From NCBI RefSeq assembly GCF_013364235.1, contig NZ_CP054919.1, positions 5,054,295-5,118,294 of the forward strand: a stretch of DNA of 64,000 nucleotides, given 5' to 3'. This stretch comes from Kitasatospora sp. NA04385 (GTDB lineage: Bacteria > Actinomycetota > Actinomycetes > Streptomycetales > Streptomycetaceae). The position numbers and the translations under genes were made by a program. Each line of letters starts with the position of its first letter. Within the stretch, counting starts at the first letter, position 1. A model generated the notes under the pieces. It was not told the DNA's origin, made no database searches, and saw only the letters and a list, made by a program, of their open reading frames with translations. Shown here one piece after another: positions 17,667 through 25,749 of this stretch.

Positions 17667-17778
17667 CGCCTCAGAACAGTTCCACGCAGCGAGGGTGCGG
17701 ACTCGCCGCCGTTCAGAGGTCCCCGTCGGGCGTCCCGCCCCACGGGGTCGAACCATCTCTCCACGGAGGCACACCCCG

Positions 17779-18837
17779 ATGTCCGACCCGCAGACTGTTT
17801 CCGTACCCGGCAGGATCATGTCGGCGGAGATGGCCGAGCAGCCGGCCGTCCTGCAGCGCATCCTCGACGAGGGCGCGCCCGCGATCCGTGAGATCGCCGC
17901 GCAGATCGCCGCCCGCAACCCGCGCTTCGTCCTGCTGACCGCCCGCGGGACCTCCGACAACGCCGCGCTGTACGCCAAGTACCTGATCGAGGTGCTGCTC
18001 GGCAAGCCGGCCGGCCTGACCTCGATGTCCACCACCACCGCGTACGGCGCCAAGCCGGACCTCACCGACTGCCTGGTCATCACGGTCAGCCAGTCCGGCG
18101 GCTCGCCCGACCTGGTGGCCTCCACCAAGGCGGCCCGCGAGGCCGGCGCGATCACCCTGGCGGTCACCAACAACGCCGCCTCGCCGCTCGCCGAGGTCTC
18201 CGAGTTCCACATCGACGTGCTGGCCGGCCCGGAGAAGGCGCTGCCCGCCACCAAGACCTACACCGCCGAGCTGCTGGCGCTGTACCTGTTCGTCGAGGGC
18301 CTGCGCGGCGGCGACGGCTCCGCGGCGAAGGCGCTGCCCGAGCTGGCGGCCGGCATCCTGGCCCGCCAGGGCGAGGTCAAGGACCTGGCCGAGCGCTACC
18401 GCTTCGCCCAGCGCCTGGTCATCACCTCGCGCGGCTACGGCTACCCGACCGCCCGCGAGGCGGCGCTGAAGCTGATGGAGACCACCTACATCCCGGCGTC
18501 GCCGTTCTCCGGCGCCGACCTGCTGCACGGCCCGCTGGCCATGGTGGACAACGTCTCGCCGGTCATCGCGATCGTCCCGGACGGCAAGGGCGGCGAGGCC
18601 CTGCAGCCCGTCCTGGACCGCCTGCGCGGCCGCGGCGCGGACCTCGTGGTGATCGGCCAGCAGGACCAGGTCGACGCCGCCAGCGCGGGCTTCGCGCTGC
18701 CGGCCGGCGTGCCCCAGGAGGTCCAGCCGATCCTGGAGATCCTGCCGCTGCAGCTGCTGGCCTACGAGGTCACCATCGCCCGCGGCCAGGACCCGGACGC
18801 CCCCCGCGCGCTCGCCAAGGTCACCGAGACCCACTGA
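17779..18837 (+). CDS. SIS-domain glucosamine-6-phosphate deaminase (NagB-II type)
   Basis: The 352-residue protein has two SIS sugar-isomerase domains and lacks the glutaminase half of GlmS. Sugar-phosphate-binding motifs are LTARGTSDNAALYAKYLIE and VSQSGGSPDLVAST. The C-terminus DPDAPRALAKVTETH parallels the GlmS end, with the catalytic lysine in LAK, and ends like NagB-II proteins rather than GlmS. It probably converts glucosamine-6-phosphate to fructose-6-phosphate plus ammonia, which would finish catabolism of the GlcNAc brought in by Das proteins. ATG 17779 has GGAGG upstream. An alternative is another phosphosugar isomerase or deaminase. Streptomyces normally uses an unrelated NagB at this locus, so this may be a non-orthologous replacement. 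Confidence 0.8.
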   Translation: MSDPQTVSVPGRIMSAEMAEQPAVLQRILDEGAPAIREIAAQIAARNPRFVLLTARGTSDNAALYAKYLIEVLLGKPAGLTSMSTTTAYGAKPDLTDCLVITVSQSGGSPDLVASTKAAREAGAITLAVTNNAASPLAEVSEFHIDVLAGPEKALPATKTYTAELLALYLFVEGLRGGDGSAAKALPELAAGILARQGEVKDLAERYRFAQRLVITSRGYGYPTAREAALKLMETTYIPASPFSGADLLHGPLAMVDNVSPVIAIVPDGKGGEALQPVLDRLRGRGADLVVIGQQDQVDAASAGFALPAGVPQEVQPILEILPLQLLAYEVTIARGQDPDAPRALAKVTETH

Positions 18838-18881
18838 GACACGCCCGGGCCGGGACACCGGCCCGGGAGCGCCCGGGACGC

Positions 18882-18923
18882 GCAGGAGCCGCCCCCGCGA
18901 GGTTCTGCGGGGGCGGCTCCTGC
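18882..18923. terminator. Terminator downstream of the SIS-domain gene
   Basis: GCAGGAGCCGCCCCCGC (18882-18898) and GCGGGGGCGGCTCCTGC (18907-18923) form a perfect 17-bp stem with an eight-base loop, 45 bp past the stop. Confidence 0.88.
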
Positions 18924-18963
18924 GTACCCGGGCACGGGCGTCGAGGCGTTCCGCGCGCACCTG

Positions 18964-19011
18964 CTCCGGGGAACGGGTGCTTCGGGGAACGGGTGCTTCG
19001 GGAAACGGGCC
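18964..19011. repeat. Three tandem 16-bp repeats
   Basis: The unit CTTCGGGGAACGGGTG occurs three times (18964, 18980, 18996) with small changes. It lies between the SIS-gene terminator and the pdtaS operators. No function is evident. Confidence 0.6.
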
Positions 19012-19201
19012 GGAAAACACTACGGGCCACGGCGCCGACACAGGACCCTCAACCTGTGCGGCACCGTAGCCCGGAGCTGTATGCCGGAGACGGGGACCGT
19101 CCGAGGGTTGTGCGGGACCCTCGAACGACGCCTCCGACCGAGGAGGGGCCTCGCGCGGTCAGGGCAGTTGCGCGGAGGGCCTCTCCTTGGTGCATCTTCA
19201 T

Positions 19202-19258
19202 TGTGGACTAGACCAATCTGGGTTGTCCAGAGGCGTCCCGCAATTGGTCTGGACAACA
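19202..19258 (+). promoter_or_regulatory. Paired DasR-like sites upstream of pdtaS
   Basis: TGTGGACTAGACCAAT (19202-19217) and ATTGGTCTGGACAACA (19243-19258) each match the dre consensus ACTGGTCTAGACCACT at 12 of 16 positions. The nearer site ends 32 bp before the kinase GTG, inside the expected promoter. Confidence 0.6.
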
Positions 19259-19290
19259 TGCCCCGGGGCGGTCGGCGATACCCTCACCGT

Positions 19291-20811
19291 GTGCCCTCGC
19301 TGAACGAACTCGTCCGCCGCCACACCACCCTCACCGGTGCCGACGTGGAGTGGCTGCACCTCCTGGTCTCGGAGTGGCAGCTGCTCTCCGACCTCTCCTT
19401 CGCCGACCTGGTGCTGTGGATCCCCACCTGGGACGGCATCCGCTACGTCTCGGTGGCCCAGATGCGGCCCAACACCGGCCCCACCTCGTACCAGGACGAC
19501 ATGGTCGGCCACCTGGTACCCCGGGGCCGCCGGCCGCTGCTGGACGCCGCCTACGACGAGGGCCGGATCGTCCGCGAGGGCGACCCGGAGTGGCGCGAGG
19601 AGGTGCCGGTGCGGGTGGAGTCCATCCCGGTGCGCCGGGACGGCAAGGTGCTCGGCGTGATCGCCCGCAACACCAACCTGCTGACCGTCCGCACCCCCAG
19701 CCGGCTGGAGCTCACCTACCTGCAGAGCGCCTCCGACCTGGCCCAGATGATCGCGGCCGGCACCTTCCCCTACCCCGGCGCCGAACAGGCCGACATGGAC
19801 GCCGCCCCGCGGGTCGGCGACGGCCTGATCCGGCTCGACGTGGAGGGCGTGGTCACCTACGCCAGCCCCAACGCGCTCTCCGCCTACCACCGGCTCGGCC
19901 TGACCACCGACCTGGTGGGCAGTCACCTCGGCAAGTCCACCGCCGAACTGGTGCCGCCCAGCCGCAGCGCGGTGCACGAGGCGCTGGTGAAGATGGCCAG
20001 CGGCTGGGCGCCCCGGCAGACCGAGGTCGAGGCGCAGGGCGGCGTGGTGACCCTGCGGACCATCCCGCTCAAGCCCAAGGGCACCCCCACCGGCTCCCTG
20101 GTGCTCTGCCGGGACGTCACCGAACTGCGGCGCCGCGACCGCGAGTTGATGACCAAGGACGCCACCATCCGGGAGATCCACCACCGGGTGAAGAACAACC
20201 TGCAGACCGTCGCCGCGCTGCTGCGGCTGCAGTCCCGCCGGATGGACTCGGCCGCCGGCCGGGCCGCCCTGGACGAGGCCGTCCGCCGGGTCGGCTCGAT
20301 CGCCATCGTGCACGAGACGCTCTCCCAGGCCCTGGACGAGTCGGTGGCCTTCGACGAGATCGCCGACCGGGTGCTGGCCATGGTGATGGAACTCTCCCAG
20401 GACGGCCGGGTGGTGGCCCGCCGCAGCGGCTCCTTCGGCATCCTGTCCGCCGAGGTCGCCACCCCGCTGGCGATGATCCTCACCGAGCTCACCCAGAACG
20501 CCCTGGAGCACGCCTTCGGCCCCAGCGCCTCCGGCAACCTGGAGGTCAGCGCCCTGCGCGGCCGCGCGCCCTCCGGCGGCAAGGGCTGGTCGGACACCTG
20601 GAACAACGGCGCCAAGCCCGAGGAGTACCTGCTGATCACCGTGCAGGACGACGGCCGCGGCATGCCCGAGGGCTTCGACCCGCAGCAGGCCGGCAACCTC
20701 GGCCTGCAGATCGTCCGCACCCTGGCCACCGGCGAACTCGGCGGCACCTTCGACATGGTGGCCGCGCCCGAGGGCGGCACCAAGGTGGTGCTGGAGATCC
20801 CCGTCCGGTAG
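19291..20811 (+). CDS. pdtaS: PdtaS-type sensor histidine kinase
   Basis: The 506-residue soluble kinase has an N-terminal GAF-like domain (about 1-150, SEWQLLSDLSFADLVLWIP), a PAS domain (about 180-285, RLDVEGVVTYASPNALSAYHRLGL), a HisKA_2 domain with the phospho-acceptor in IREIHHRVKNNLQTVAALLRL, and an HATPase_c domain (TELTQNALEHAFGP, DDGRGMPEGF, LGLQIVRTL). This matches mycobacterial PdtaS, which signals to the RNA-binding antiterminator PdtaR; no pdtaR-like gene lies beside it here. GTG 19291 is chosen because homology begins at PSLNELVRRHTTL. There is no Shine-Dalgarno, but TACCCT ends six bases upstream, so the mRNA may be leaderless. wblE lies convergently downstream, as whiB1 does beside pdtaS in mycobacteria. 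Confidence 0.9.
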   Translation: MPSLNELVRRHTTLTGADVEWLHLLVSEWQLLSDLSFADLVLWIPTWDGIRYVSVAQMRPNTGPTSYQDDMVGHLVPRGRRPLLDAAYDEGRIVREGDPEWREEVPVRVESIPVRRDGKVLGVIARNTNLLTVRTPSRLELTYLQSASDLAQMIAAGTFPYPGAEQADMDAAPRVGDGLIRLDVEGVVTYASPNALSAYHRLGLTTDLVGSHLGKSTAELVPPSRSAVHEALVKMASGWAPRQTEVEAQGGVVTLRTIPLKPKGTPTGSLVLCRDVTELRRRDRELMTKDATIREIHHRVKNNLQTVAALLRLQSRRMDSAAGRAALDEAVRRVGSIAIVHETLSQALDESVAFDEIADRVLAMVMELSQDGRVVARRSGSFGILSAEVATPLAMILTELTQNALEHAFGPSASGNLEVSALRGRAPSGGKGWSDTWNNGAKPEEYLLITVQDDGRGMPEGFDPQQAGNLGLQIVRTLATGELGGTFDMVAAPEGGTKVVLEIPVR

Positions 20812-20860
20812 CGGAGCCCGGTCCGGTGGCGGAGCCCCGTCCGCTGGCGGAGACAGAAAC

Positions 20861-20901
20861 GAGGCCCTGCCGACCGGGGGGGGGTGGGTCGGCAGGGCCT
20901 C
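20861..20901. terminator. Terminator downstream of pdtaS
   Basis: GAGGCCCTGCCGACC (20861-20875) pairs with GGTCGGCAGGGCCTC (20887-20901). The remaining 260 bp to the wblE stop holds no gene that I can see. Confidence 0.88.
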
Positions 20902-21165
20902 TCGACCCGGTCCGGCCGTCGGGGGGAGTCGGCCGGAACGGGGGCTTCTGGTGTGGCGCGACGCCCGCCCCGTGCTTGCACACGGTGAGCGCCACAGGCC
21001 AACGATATTGCTCTGCGTGAACAGTATCAAGTGCCTGGGCGGCTCGCGTCGTCGGACCCGTGGATCGAGCGGGGCCCGTTCGGGAAGGCTCGGCCGGCCA
21101 GTCGCGGCCGAACCCTTGATCGTGGGTTGATCTTCAGTGCTGCTGACGGATCGTCAGCGGGTGTT

Positions 21166-21417
21166 TCAGGCGGTGCGGGCGCGGTTGCGGGCAGCGCGGC
21201 GCTTCATCGCGCGACGCTCGTCCTCGCTCATGCCGCCCCAGACGCCGGCGTCCTGGCCGGTTTCGAGCGCCCACTGCAGGCACTGCTCCATCACGGGACA
21301 ACGGCGGCACACGGCCTTGGCTTCCTCGATCTGCAGCAGAGCGGGGCCGGTGTTCCCGATCGGGAAGAACAGCTCCGGGTCCTCTTCGCGGCAGACAGCG
21401 CGGTGGCGCCAGTCCAT
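21166..21417 (-). CDS. wblE: WhiB-family iron-sulfur regulator (WblE/WhiB1 type)
   Basis: The 83-residue protein has the four [4Fe-4S] ligands Cys9, Cys37, Cys40 and Cys46 (VCREED, CRRCPVMEQC), the GVWGG turn and a basic C-terminal tail (RRAMKRRAARNRARTA). It is nearly identical in layout to mycobacterial WhiB1, an essential NO-sensitive protein that binds the primary sigma factor. ATG 21417 follows GGAGGA. The downstream neighbour is pdtaS, convergent, the same pairing as in mycobacteria. Confidence 0.93.
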   Translation of the reverse strand: MDWRHRAVCREEDPELFFPIGNTGPALLQIEEAKAVCRRCPVMEQCLQWALETGQDAGVWGGMSEDERRAMKRRAARNRARTA

Positions 21418-21759
21418 GGTCGTCCAACTCCTCCGGTCGCGGGCGGTGGCCCGTGACTCACTCGAATGGCTTGTGAATGTGAACGCTTTCACGAATCCCG
21501 CAACAGCAAAAGGGACCTAAGGCCCATCGGGCCCGGGCGGTCTGTGCTGAGGGGGGTTCGGCGATTCGAGGGGCTCTCCCGCGGTGTCCCGCTGCGGTGT
21601 GTCCCGATCGCCATGTAGAGGTTCGCAAACCTCGAAGCCGGATACAACCCCCTTCGGCAAGAAATTTTTGATTCTTCGGTGTCGCCTACCTCACAGGCGG
21701 TACTTCTATGGGGTGAAGGGGTTCGAACGTTCGAGTGCAAGGTGACGACCCCCTTCTGG
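21418..21759. other. Regulatory spacer upstream of wblE
   Basis: No gene is seen in 342 bp. The region is less GC-rich than its surroundings (AGAAATTTTTGATTCTTC near 21661). It contains the perfect palindrome TCGAACGTTCGA (21724-21735) and GAGGTT-CGCA-AACCTC near 21613. It should hold the wblE promoter on the minus strand; I cannot fix the hexamers. Confidence 0.45.
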
Positions 21760-22731
21760 TCACACAATCACACGCAGTGCCCGCCGTACGCCTGTGAAAC
21801 TGACGCGACTCCTGTCTCCAAGGTGGTCCCCATCGACCTGAAACGGGGCCGGTTCCTCTGAAACCAAGGTGAAGTGCCGAACGTCGTGATAGGACACGAG
21901 GTGTTTGCCGGAGGGCCCGGCCGGGCGTTCACCGCCCTCCGTCGCGGGCAGCGGACGAAGAATCTGACGGACCGTTCGAGCGGTCCGGAACGCGGTCATT
22001 CGAGTGATGCCGAAGATGTCCAGATCGGTTTCGAAGGACGCGGAAGGCGAGGGGAAGACCGGACGGGAACCCAGGAACGTCCACGGTGAAGTGTTCGAGA
22101 CTATGGCCATCACCATGCCCGGAACCTGGTCCTGGCCGTTGATCTCCAGGGAGATCGGCCCCGAGCGGCGGTGTTCACGCTCGGTGACGTAGTGCCGGAG
22201 CGCCTCGACGACGTAGAGCGCGTGCGTGGATCTGCGCCCCGCACGGCGCTGGCGCTCCACCCGGCCGACCACGCCCGCGTCGAAGCCCAGACCCGCGGTG
22301 AAGGTGAACCAGCGGTCCGGCTCCCCGGCGGTCAGCGCCTTGCCCAGGCCGATCGACCGCTCCCGGCGGGCCGCCAGCGCGTCCAGCAGCGCGCCGGTCG
22401 CCTCCACCGGGTCGTTCGGCAGGCCCAGCGCCCGGGCGAACACGTTGGTCGAACCGCCCGGCACCACCGCCAGCCGCGGCACCCGCTCGCCCGGGCCGTG
22501 CGCCAGCAGGCCGTTCACCACCTCGTTGACCGTCCCGTCGCCGCCCAGCGCCACCACCAGGTCCACCGAGCCGTCCTCGGCCGCCTGCCGCGCCAGGTCC
22601 CGCGCGTGGCCCCGGTACTGGGTCTGGGCGACGTCCAGCTTCAGGTCGCTGCGCAGGGCATGGATCAGGACGTCCCGGGTCCGACCACTGGTGGTGGTCG
22701 CCTTCGGGTTCACGACCAGGAGAGCGCGCAT
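21760..22731 (-). CDS. Diacylglycerol/lipid kinase family protein
   Basis: The 323-residue protein has the DAGK catalytic domain with the ATP-loop motif VALGGDGTVNEVVNGLL and PGGSTNVFARALGLPNDP, plus a C-terminal beta-rich domain (FQVDGDHLGDRSRVSF). Relatives (DgkB/YegS/LcsK) phosphorylate diacylglycerol, sphingosine or other lipid alcohols at the membrane. ATG 22731 starts the conserved MRALLVVNPKATT strand. It is divergent from a small membrane-protein gene only 51 bp away, so their promoters overlap. Confidence 0.88.
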   Translation of the reverse strand: MRALLVVNPKATTTSGRTRDVLIHALRSDLKLDVAQTQYRGHARDLARQAAEDGSVDLVVALGGDGTVNEVVNGLLAHGPGERVPRLAVVPGGSTNVFARALGLPNDPVEATGALLDALAARRERSIGLGKALTAGEPDRWFTFTAGLGFDAGVVGRVERQRRAGRRSTHALYVVEALRHYVTEREHRRSGPISLEINGQDQVPGMVMAIVSNTSPWTFLGSRPVFPSPSASFETDLDIFGITRMTAFRTARTVRQILRPLPATEGGERPAGPSGKHLVSYHDVRHFTLVSEEPAPFQVDGDHLGDRSRVSFTGVRRALRVIV

Positions 22732-22782
22732 GGTGATCAGCCTACGACCCGCCCTGGACGGGCCGACCGTTACCCTGGCCGG

Positions 22783-23211
22783 GTGACCGCTGAATCCGCC
22801 ACCGCCACCACCCCCGCCGCCGCCCGGCCCGTCCCGCTGCTCGTCGGCGCGGCGCTCACCGCGCTGGAGGGCGCGGCGATGGCCGGCTGGGGCGTCTACA
22901 ACCTGGTCGCCGGCTTCACCGGCGCCGACGACTTCGGCCGCGCCGAGCTGGGCGGCGCCGTCCTGCTGCTGATGGGCCTGCTGCCGGTCCTGGCCGGCCG
23001 GGCGCTGCTGCGCGGGCAGCGCTGGGGCCGCAGCCCTGCCGTGCTGACCAACTCGATCTGCCTGCCCGTCGCGTACTACATGTGGCAGCCCGGCGGCGCG
23101 ATGATCGCCGCCGGCGCCGCGGTCGGACTGCTCGGCCTGGTCGGCATCGGGGCGCTGCTCAACCCCAGGGTCACCGCCGTGCTGTACGGCGCTCCCGACG
23201 AGCGGCAGTAG
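22783..23211 (+). CDS. Small integral membrane protein of unknown function
   Basis: The 142-residue protein has four hydrophobic segments (LLVGAALTALEGAAMAGWGVYNL, AVLLLMGLLPVLAGRALL, AVLTNSICLPVAYYMW, MIAAGAAVGLLGLVGIGALL). I do not recognise a named family. GTG 22783 lacks a ribosome site but has TACCCT ending six bases before it, so the transcript is probably leaderless. It ends at a long hairpin shared with the convergent sigma-factor gene. Confidence 0.7.
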   Translation: MTAESATATTPAAARPVPLLVGAALTALEGAAMAGWGVYNLVAGFTGADDFGRAELGGAVLLLMGLLPVLAGRALLRGQRWGRSPAVLTNSICLPVAYYMWQPGGAMIAAGAAVGLLGLVGIGALLNPRVTAVLYGAPDERQ

Positions 23212-23225
23212 CCGCCGCACGCCGA

Positions 23226-23275
23226 CGACGGCGCAGGGCCCGTCCCCCACCCGGGGGACGGGCCCTGCGCCGTCG
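23226..23275. terminator. Bidirectional terminator, 23-bp stem
   Basis: Exact inverted repeats of 23 bp flank a short loop, between the stop codons of the small membrane protein and the convergent sigma-factor gene. Confidence 0.92.
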
Positions 23276-23296
23276 TGACGGGGCCCGGGCGCGCTC

Positions 23297-24187
23297 CTAC
23301 TCCTCGACGAGCAGCTTCTCGCGCAACTGGGCCAGGGTGCGGGCCAGCAGCCGGGAGACGTGCATCTGGGAGATGCCGACCTCGGCCGCGATCTGCGACT
23401 GGGTCATGTTCCGGAAGAACCGCAGCACCAGGATCTTCTGCTCCCGGGGCGGCAGTTGGGCCAGCAGCGGCTTCAGCGACTCCCGGTACTCGACGCCCTC
23501 CAGCGCCTCGTCGGTGGCGCCCAGGGTGTCCGCGACGGCCGGCGACTCGTCGTCGCTGTCCGGCACGTCCAGCGAGAGGGTGGAGTACGCGTTGGCGGAC
23601 TCCAGGCCCTCCAGCACGTCCTCCTCCGAGATGCCCAGGTGCTCGGCCAGCTCGTGCACCGTCGGCGACCGGCCGTGCCGCTGGGACAGCTCGCTGGTCG
23701 CCGTGGTCAGCGACAGCCGCAGCTCCTGCAGGCGGCGCGGCACCCGCACCGCCCAGCCCTTGTCCCGGAAGTGCCGCTTGATCTCGCCGACGATGGTCGG
23801 CGTCGCGTACGTGGAGAACTCCACCCCGCGTTCGTGGTCGAACCGGTCCACCGACTTGATCAGGCCGATGGTGGCGACCTGGGTCAGGTCGTCCAGCGGT
23901 TCGCCGCGGTTGCGGAAGCGGCGGGCCAGGTGCTCCACCAGCGGGATGTGCATCCGGACCAGCTGGTTGCGGATCTCCACCCGCTCCGCGGACCCCTCCG
24001 GCAGCTCGGACAGCCGCACGAACAGCGCCCGGGCCGCCTCGCGGTCCGGAGCTCCGCTGCGGTGGCCCTGGGCCGGCACGGTCGAACGGACGGCCTCGGC
24101 GGCGGCCGCCGGGCCGTCGTCCGCCGCGGGCTCGACCGCGGGCGCCGTCTCGGGCCGCTCGGGCTTCGGATCGGTCGGCTGGCTCAT
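23297..24187 (-). CDS. sigH: SigB/SigF-family alternative sigma factor (SigH-like)
   Basis: The 296-residue sigma-70 factor has region 2 (RNRGEPLDDLTQVATIGLIKSVDRFD, VEFSTYATPTIVGEIKRHFRDKGW), region 3 (RRLQELRLSLTTATSELSQRHGRSPTVHELAEHLGI) and region 4 (LPPREQKILVLRFFRNMTQSQIAAEVGISQMHVSRLLARTLAQL). Such factors direct osmotic, stress or developmental transcription. ATG 24187 has GAAGGA upstream. In-frame GTG codons at 24298 and 24289 allow longer forms, as reported for S. coelicolor SigH. It follows an RsbW-like gene, and neighbouring wblE and sodN genes match the sigH locus; the symbol is by family and synteny. Confidence 0.85.
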   Translation of the reverse strand: MSQPTDPKPERPETAPAVEPAADDGPAAAAEAVRSTVPAQGHRSGAPDREAARALFVRLSELPEGSAERVEIRNQLVRMHIPLVEHLARRFRNRGEPLDDLTQVATIGLIKSVDRFDHERGVEFSTYATPTIVGEIKRHFRDKGWAVRVPRRLQELRLSLTTATSELSQRHGRSPTVHELAEHLGISEEDVLEGLESANAYSTLSLDVPDSDDESPAVADTLGATDEALEGVEYRESLKPLLAQLPPREQKILVLRFFRNMTQSQIAAEVGISQMHVSRLLARTLAQLREKLLVEE

Positions 24188-24326
24188 CCGGTGGGAGTCC
24201 TTCGGGAGGGCTTCTTCGTCAGGGGTGGCGGTGCGGGCGACGCTCGCCTGCGGCGGTACGACGGCAACTGTGCGGTCCAGATCACTCACGGCGATCACCC
24301 GTTCCGTTCCGAGAACACGTCACTGG

Positions 24327-24740
24327 CTACGGCTGGCCCGGCGACCCGCCGCGCTTCTTGTGCAGGCTGATGGAGACCGTGTTGTCCGCGGCCACCGTCG
24401 AGTCGACCTCGCCGGCCAGCGCGGAGAGCACCGTCCAGGCGAAGGTGTCCCGCTCGGGGGCCCGGCCGTCCGTGGTCGGGGCGGACACGGTGACCCGCAG
24501 CGCGTCGCCCACCAGGCGGAACTCGCAGCTCAGGATCGAGCCGGGAACGGCCTGTTGGAGCAGGATCGCGCAGGCCTCGTCCACCGCGATGCGGAGATCC
24601 TCGATCTCGTCCAGGGTGAAGTCGAGCCGTGCCGCGAGGCCGGCCGTCGCCGTCCGCAGCACCGAGAGATAGGCGCCCGCCGCGGGCAGCCGGACCTCAA
24701 CGAAGTCCTTCACTCCGGGCTCGCCGTCGATCTGGGACAC
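24327..24740 (-). CDS. Anti-sigma factor, RsbW/SpoIIAB-like kinase
   Basis: The 137-residue GHKL-type ATPase-fold protein has DEIEDLRIAVDEACAILLQ in the position of the Bergerat N box and a divergent remainder. It should bind the sigma factor encoded downstream and be controlled by anti-sigma-factor antagonists elsewhere. GTG 24740 has GGAGGTGAGG directly upstream. In S. coelicolor the corresponding gene before sigH is ushX/prsH. The distance to the sigma gene is about 140 bp, long enough for an internal promoter. Confidence 0.82.
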   Translation of the reverse strand: MSQIDGEPGVKDFVEVRLPAAGAYLSVLRTATAGLAARLDFTLDEIEDLRIAVDEACAILLQQAVPGSILSCEFRLVGDALRVTVSAPTTDGRAPERDTFAWTVLSALAGEVDSTVAADNTVSISLHKKRGGSPGQP

Positions 24741-24908
24741 CCTCACCTCCTGGGTGACGCACGGTGCTTGCGGCCGGGGAGCTGCCAACACCACTGGCTC
24801 GGTTCAACTGCCTTGTGCCCCGAGACGTTACCGCGCCCGGGGGTGGTCTGTCGTGATCTCGCGCCACCGTCACGGGAGCGAGGGATCACCGTTCGAACAG
24901 GGTCGCGC

Positions 24909-25406
24909 TCAGCGCGGTTCGGAGCCCAGCGCGGCGAGCGCGCCGTCGGTCAGCCGGAAGACCGTCCACTCGTCCATCGGCACCGCGCCGAGCGACTTGT
25001 AGAAGCCGATCGACGGCTCGTTCCAGTCCAGCACCGACCACTCCAGCCGCTGGTACCCGCGCTCCACGCAGATCCGGGCCAGCTCGGTCAGCAGCGCCTT
25101 GCCGTGGCCGCCGCCGCGCTTCTCCGGGCGGACGTACAGGTCCTCCAGGTAGATGCCGTGGGTGCCGCGCCAGGTCGAGAAGTTGCGGAACCAGAGGGCG
25201 AAGCCGACCGGCTCGCCGGACTCCTCCTCGGCGATCAGGCCGAACACCGCGGGGTGCTCGCCGAACAGCGCGTCGTGCAACTGCTCCTCGGTGGCCACCG
25301 CCTCGTCGAGGGCCCGCTCGTACTCGGCGAGCTCGCGGATCATGGCGTGGACGAAGGGGACGTCGGCGGGGGTCGCGGTGCGGATCATACGGTCGAGCGT
25401 ACTCAT
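24909..25406 (-). CDS. GNAT acetyltransferase, diamine-acetyltransferase-like
   Basis: The 165-residue protein begins MSTLDRMIRTATPADVPFVHAMIRELAEYE. The acetyl-CoA site is YLEDLYVRPEKRGGGHGKALLTELARI, and WSVLDWNEPSIGFYKSLGAVPMDEW is the conserved end. This pattern is typical of the spermidine/spermine (thialysine) acetyltransferase group, so a polyamine-like amine is a reasonable but unproven substrate. ATG 25406 or the internal ATG at 25388 could be the start. Confidence 0.8.
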   Translation of the reverse strand: MSTLDRMIRTATPADVPFVHAMIRELAEYERALDEAVATEEQLHDALFGEHPAVFGLIAEEESGEPVGFALWFRNFSTWRGTHGIYLEDLYVRPEKRGGGHGKALLTELARICVERGYQRLEWSVLDWNEPSIGFYKSLGAVPMDEWTVFRLTDGALAALGSEPR

Positions 25407-25510
25407 CTCACCCCTTCATCCGGAATGGCCTTTATGCCCGGGACGGCACCGGCGGAAACGGCGCCCGCGGCCGGGCGCCGGGGGCGGCGGGGGTAGCGGG
25501 GGTGCCGGGG

Positions 25511-25653
25511 GCAGCGGGGAGGCGCTGGGGAGGCGCTGGGGAGGCGCTGGGGAGGTGCCGGGCGGGCGCGGGCTCTCGCGGGGGCTCTCGCGGGGGCTTG
25601 CGCGAAGGCTTGTGCGGGGGTTTGTGCAGGGGCTTGCGCAGGGGCGGGCGGAG
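25511..25653. repeat. Adjacent 11-bp and 12-bp tandem repeats
   Basis: About four copies of an 11-mer (GCGCTGGGGAG) run into about seven degenerate copies of a 12-mer (GGGCTTGCGCAG-like). The 11-bp period breaks every reading frame, so the proline-rich frames on either strand are unlikely to be genes. The surrounding 25407-25680 holds nothing else that I can see. Confidence 0.7.
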
Positions 25654-25680
25654 CCGGCCGGGAGCCCCGCCCGGAAGCGC

Positions 25681-25730
25681 GGACACCCGGCTGCCGGGCC
25701 CCGGGGCGGGGCGGTGGCAGCCGGGTGTCC
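25681..25730. terminator. Hairpin downstream of sodN
   Basis: GGACACCCGGCTGCC (25681-25695) pairs with GGCAGCCGGGTGTCC (25716-25730), 20 bp past the sodN stop. In S. coelicolor the sodN 3' UTR is processed to a small RNA that silences sodF. An equivalent RNA could be made here, but I could not identify the antisense element. Confidence 0.8.
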
Positions 25731-25749
25731 GGTGCGGGCTGACGCGGGG

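Noticed and set aside
22681..22705. GACCAC/GTGGTC inverted repeat inside the lipid kinase gene as a DasR site
   Set aside because: The half-sites are in the reverse order compared with dre (TGGTCT/AGACCA) and it is inside coding sequence.
25432..25686. Proline-rich KPxR repeat protein downstream of the GNAT gene
   Set aside because: Encoded by the 12-bp repeat and adjacent 11-bp repeat; no ribosome site and no homology signal.
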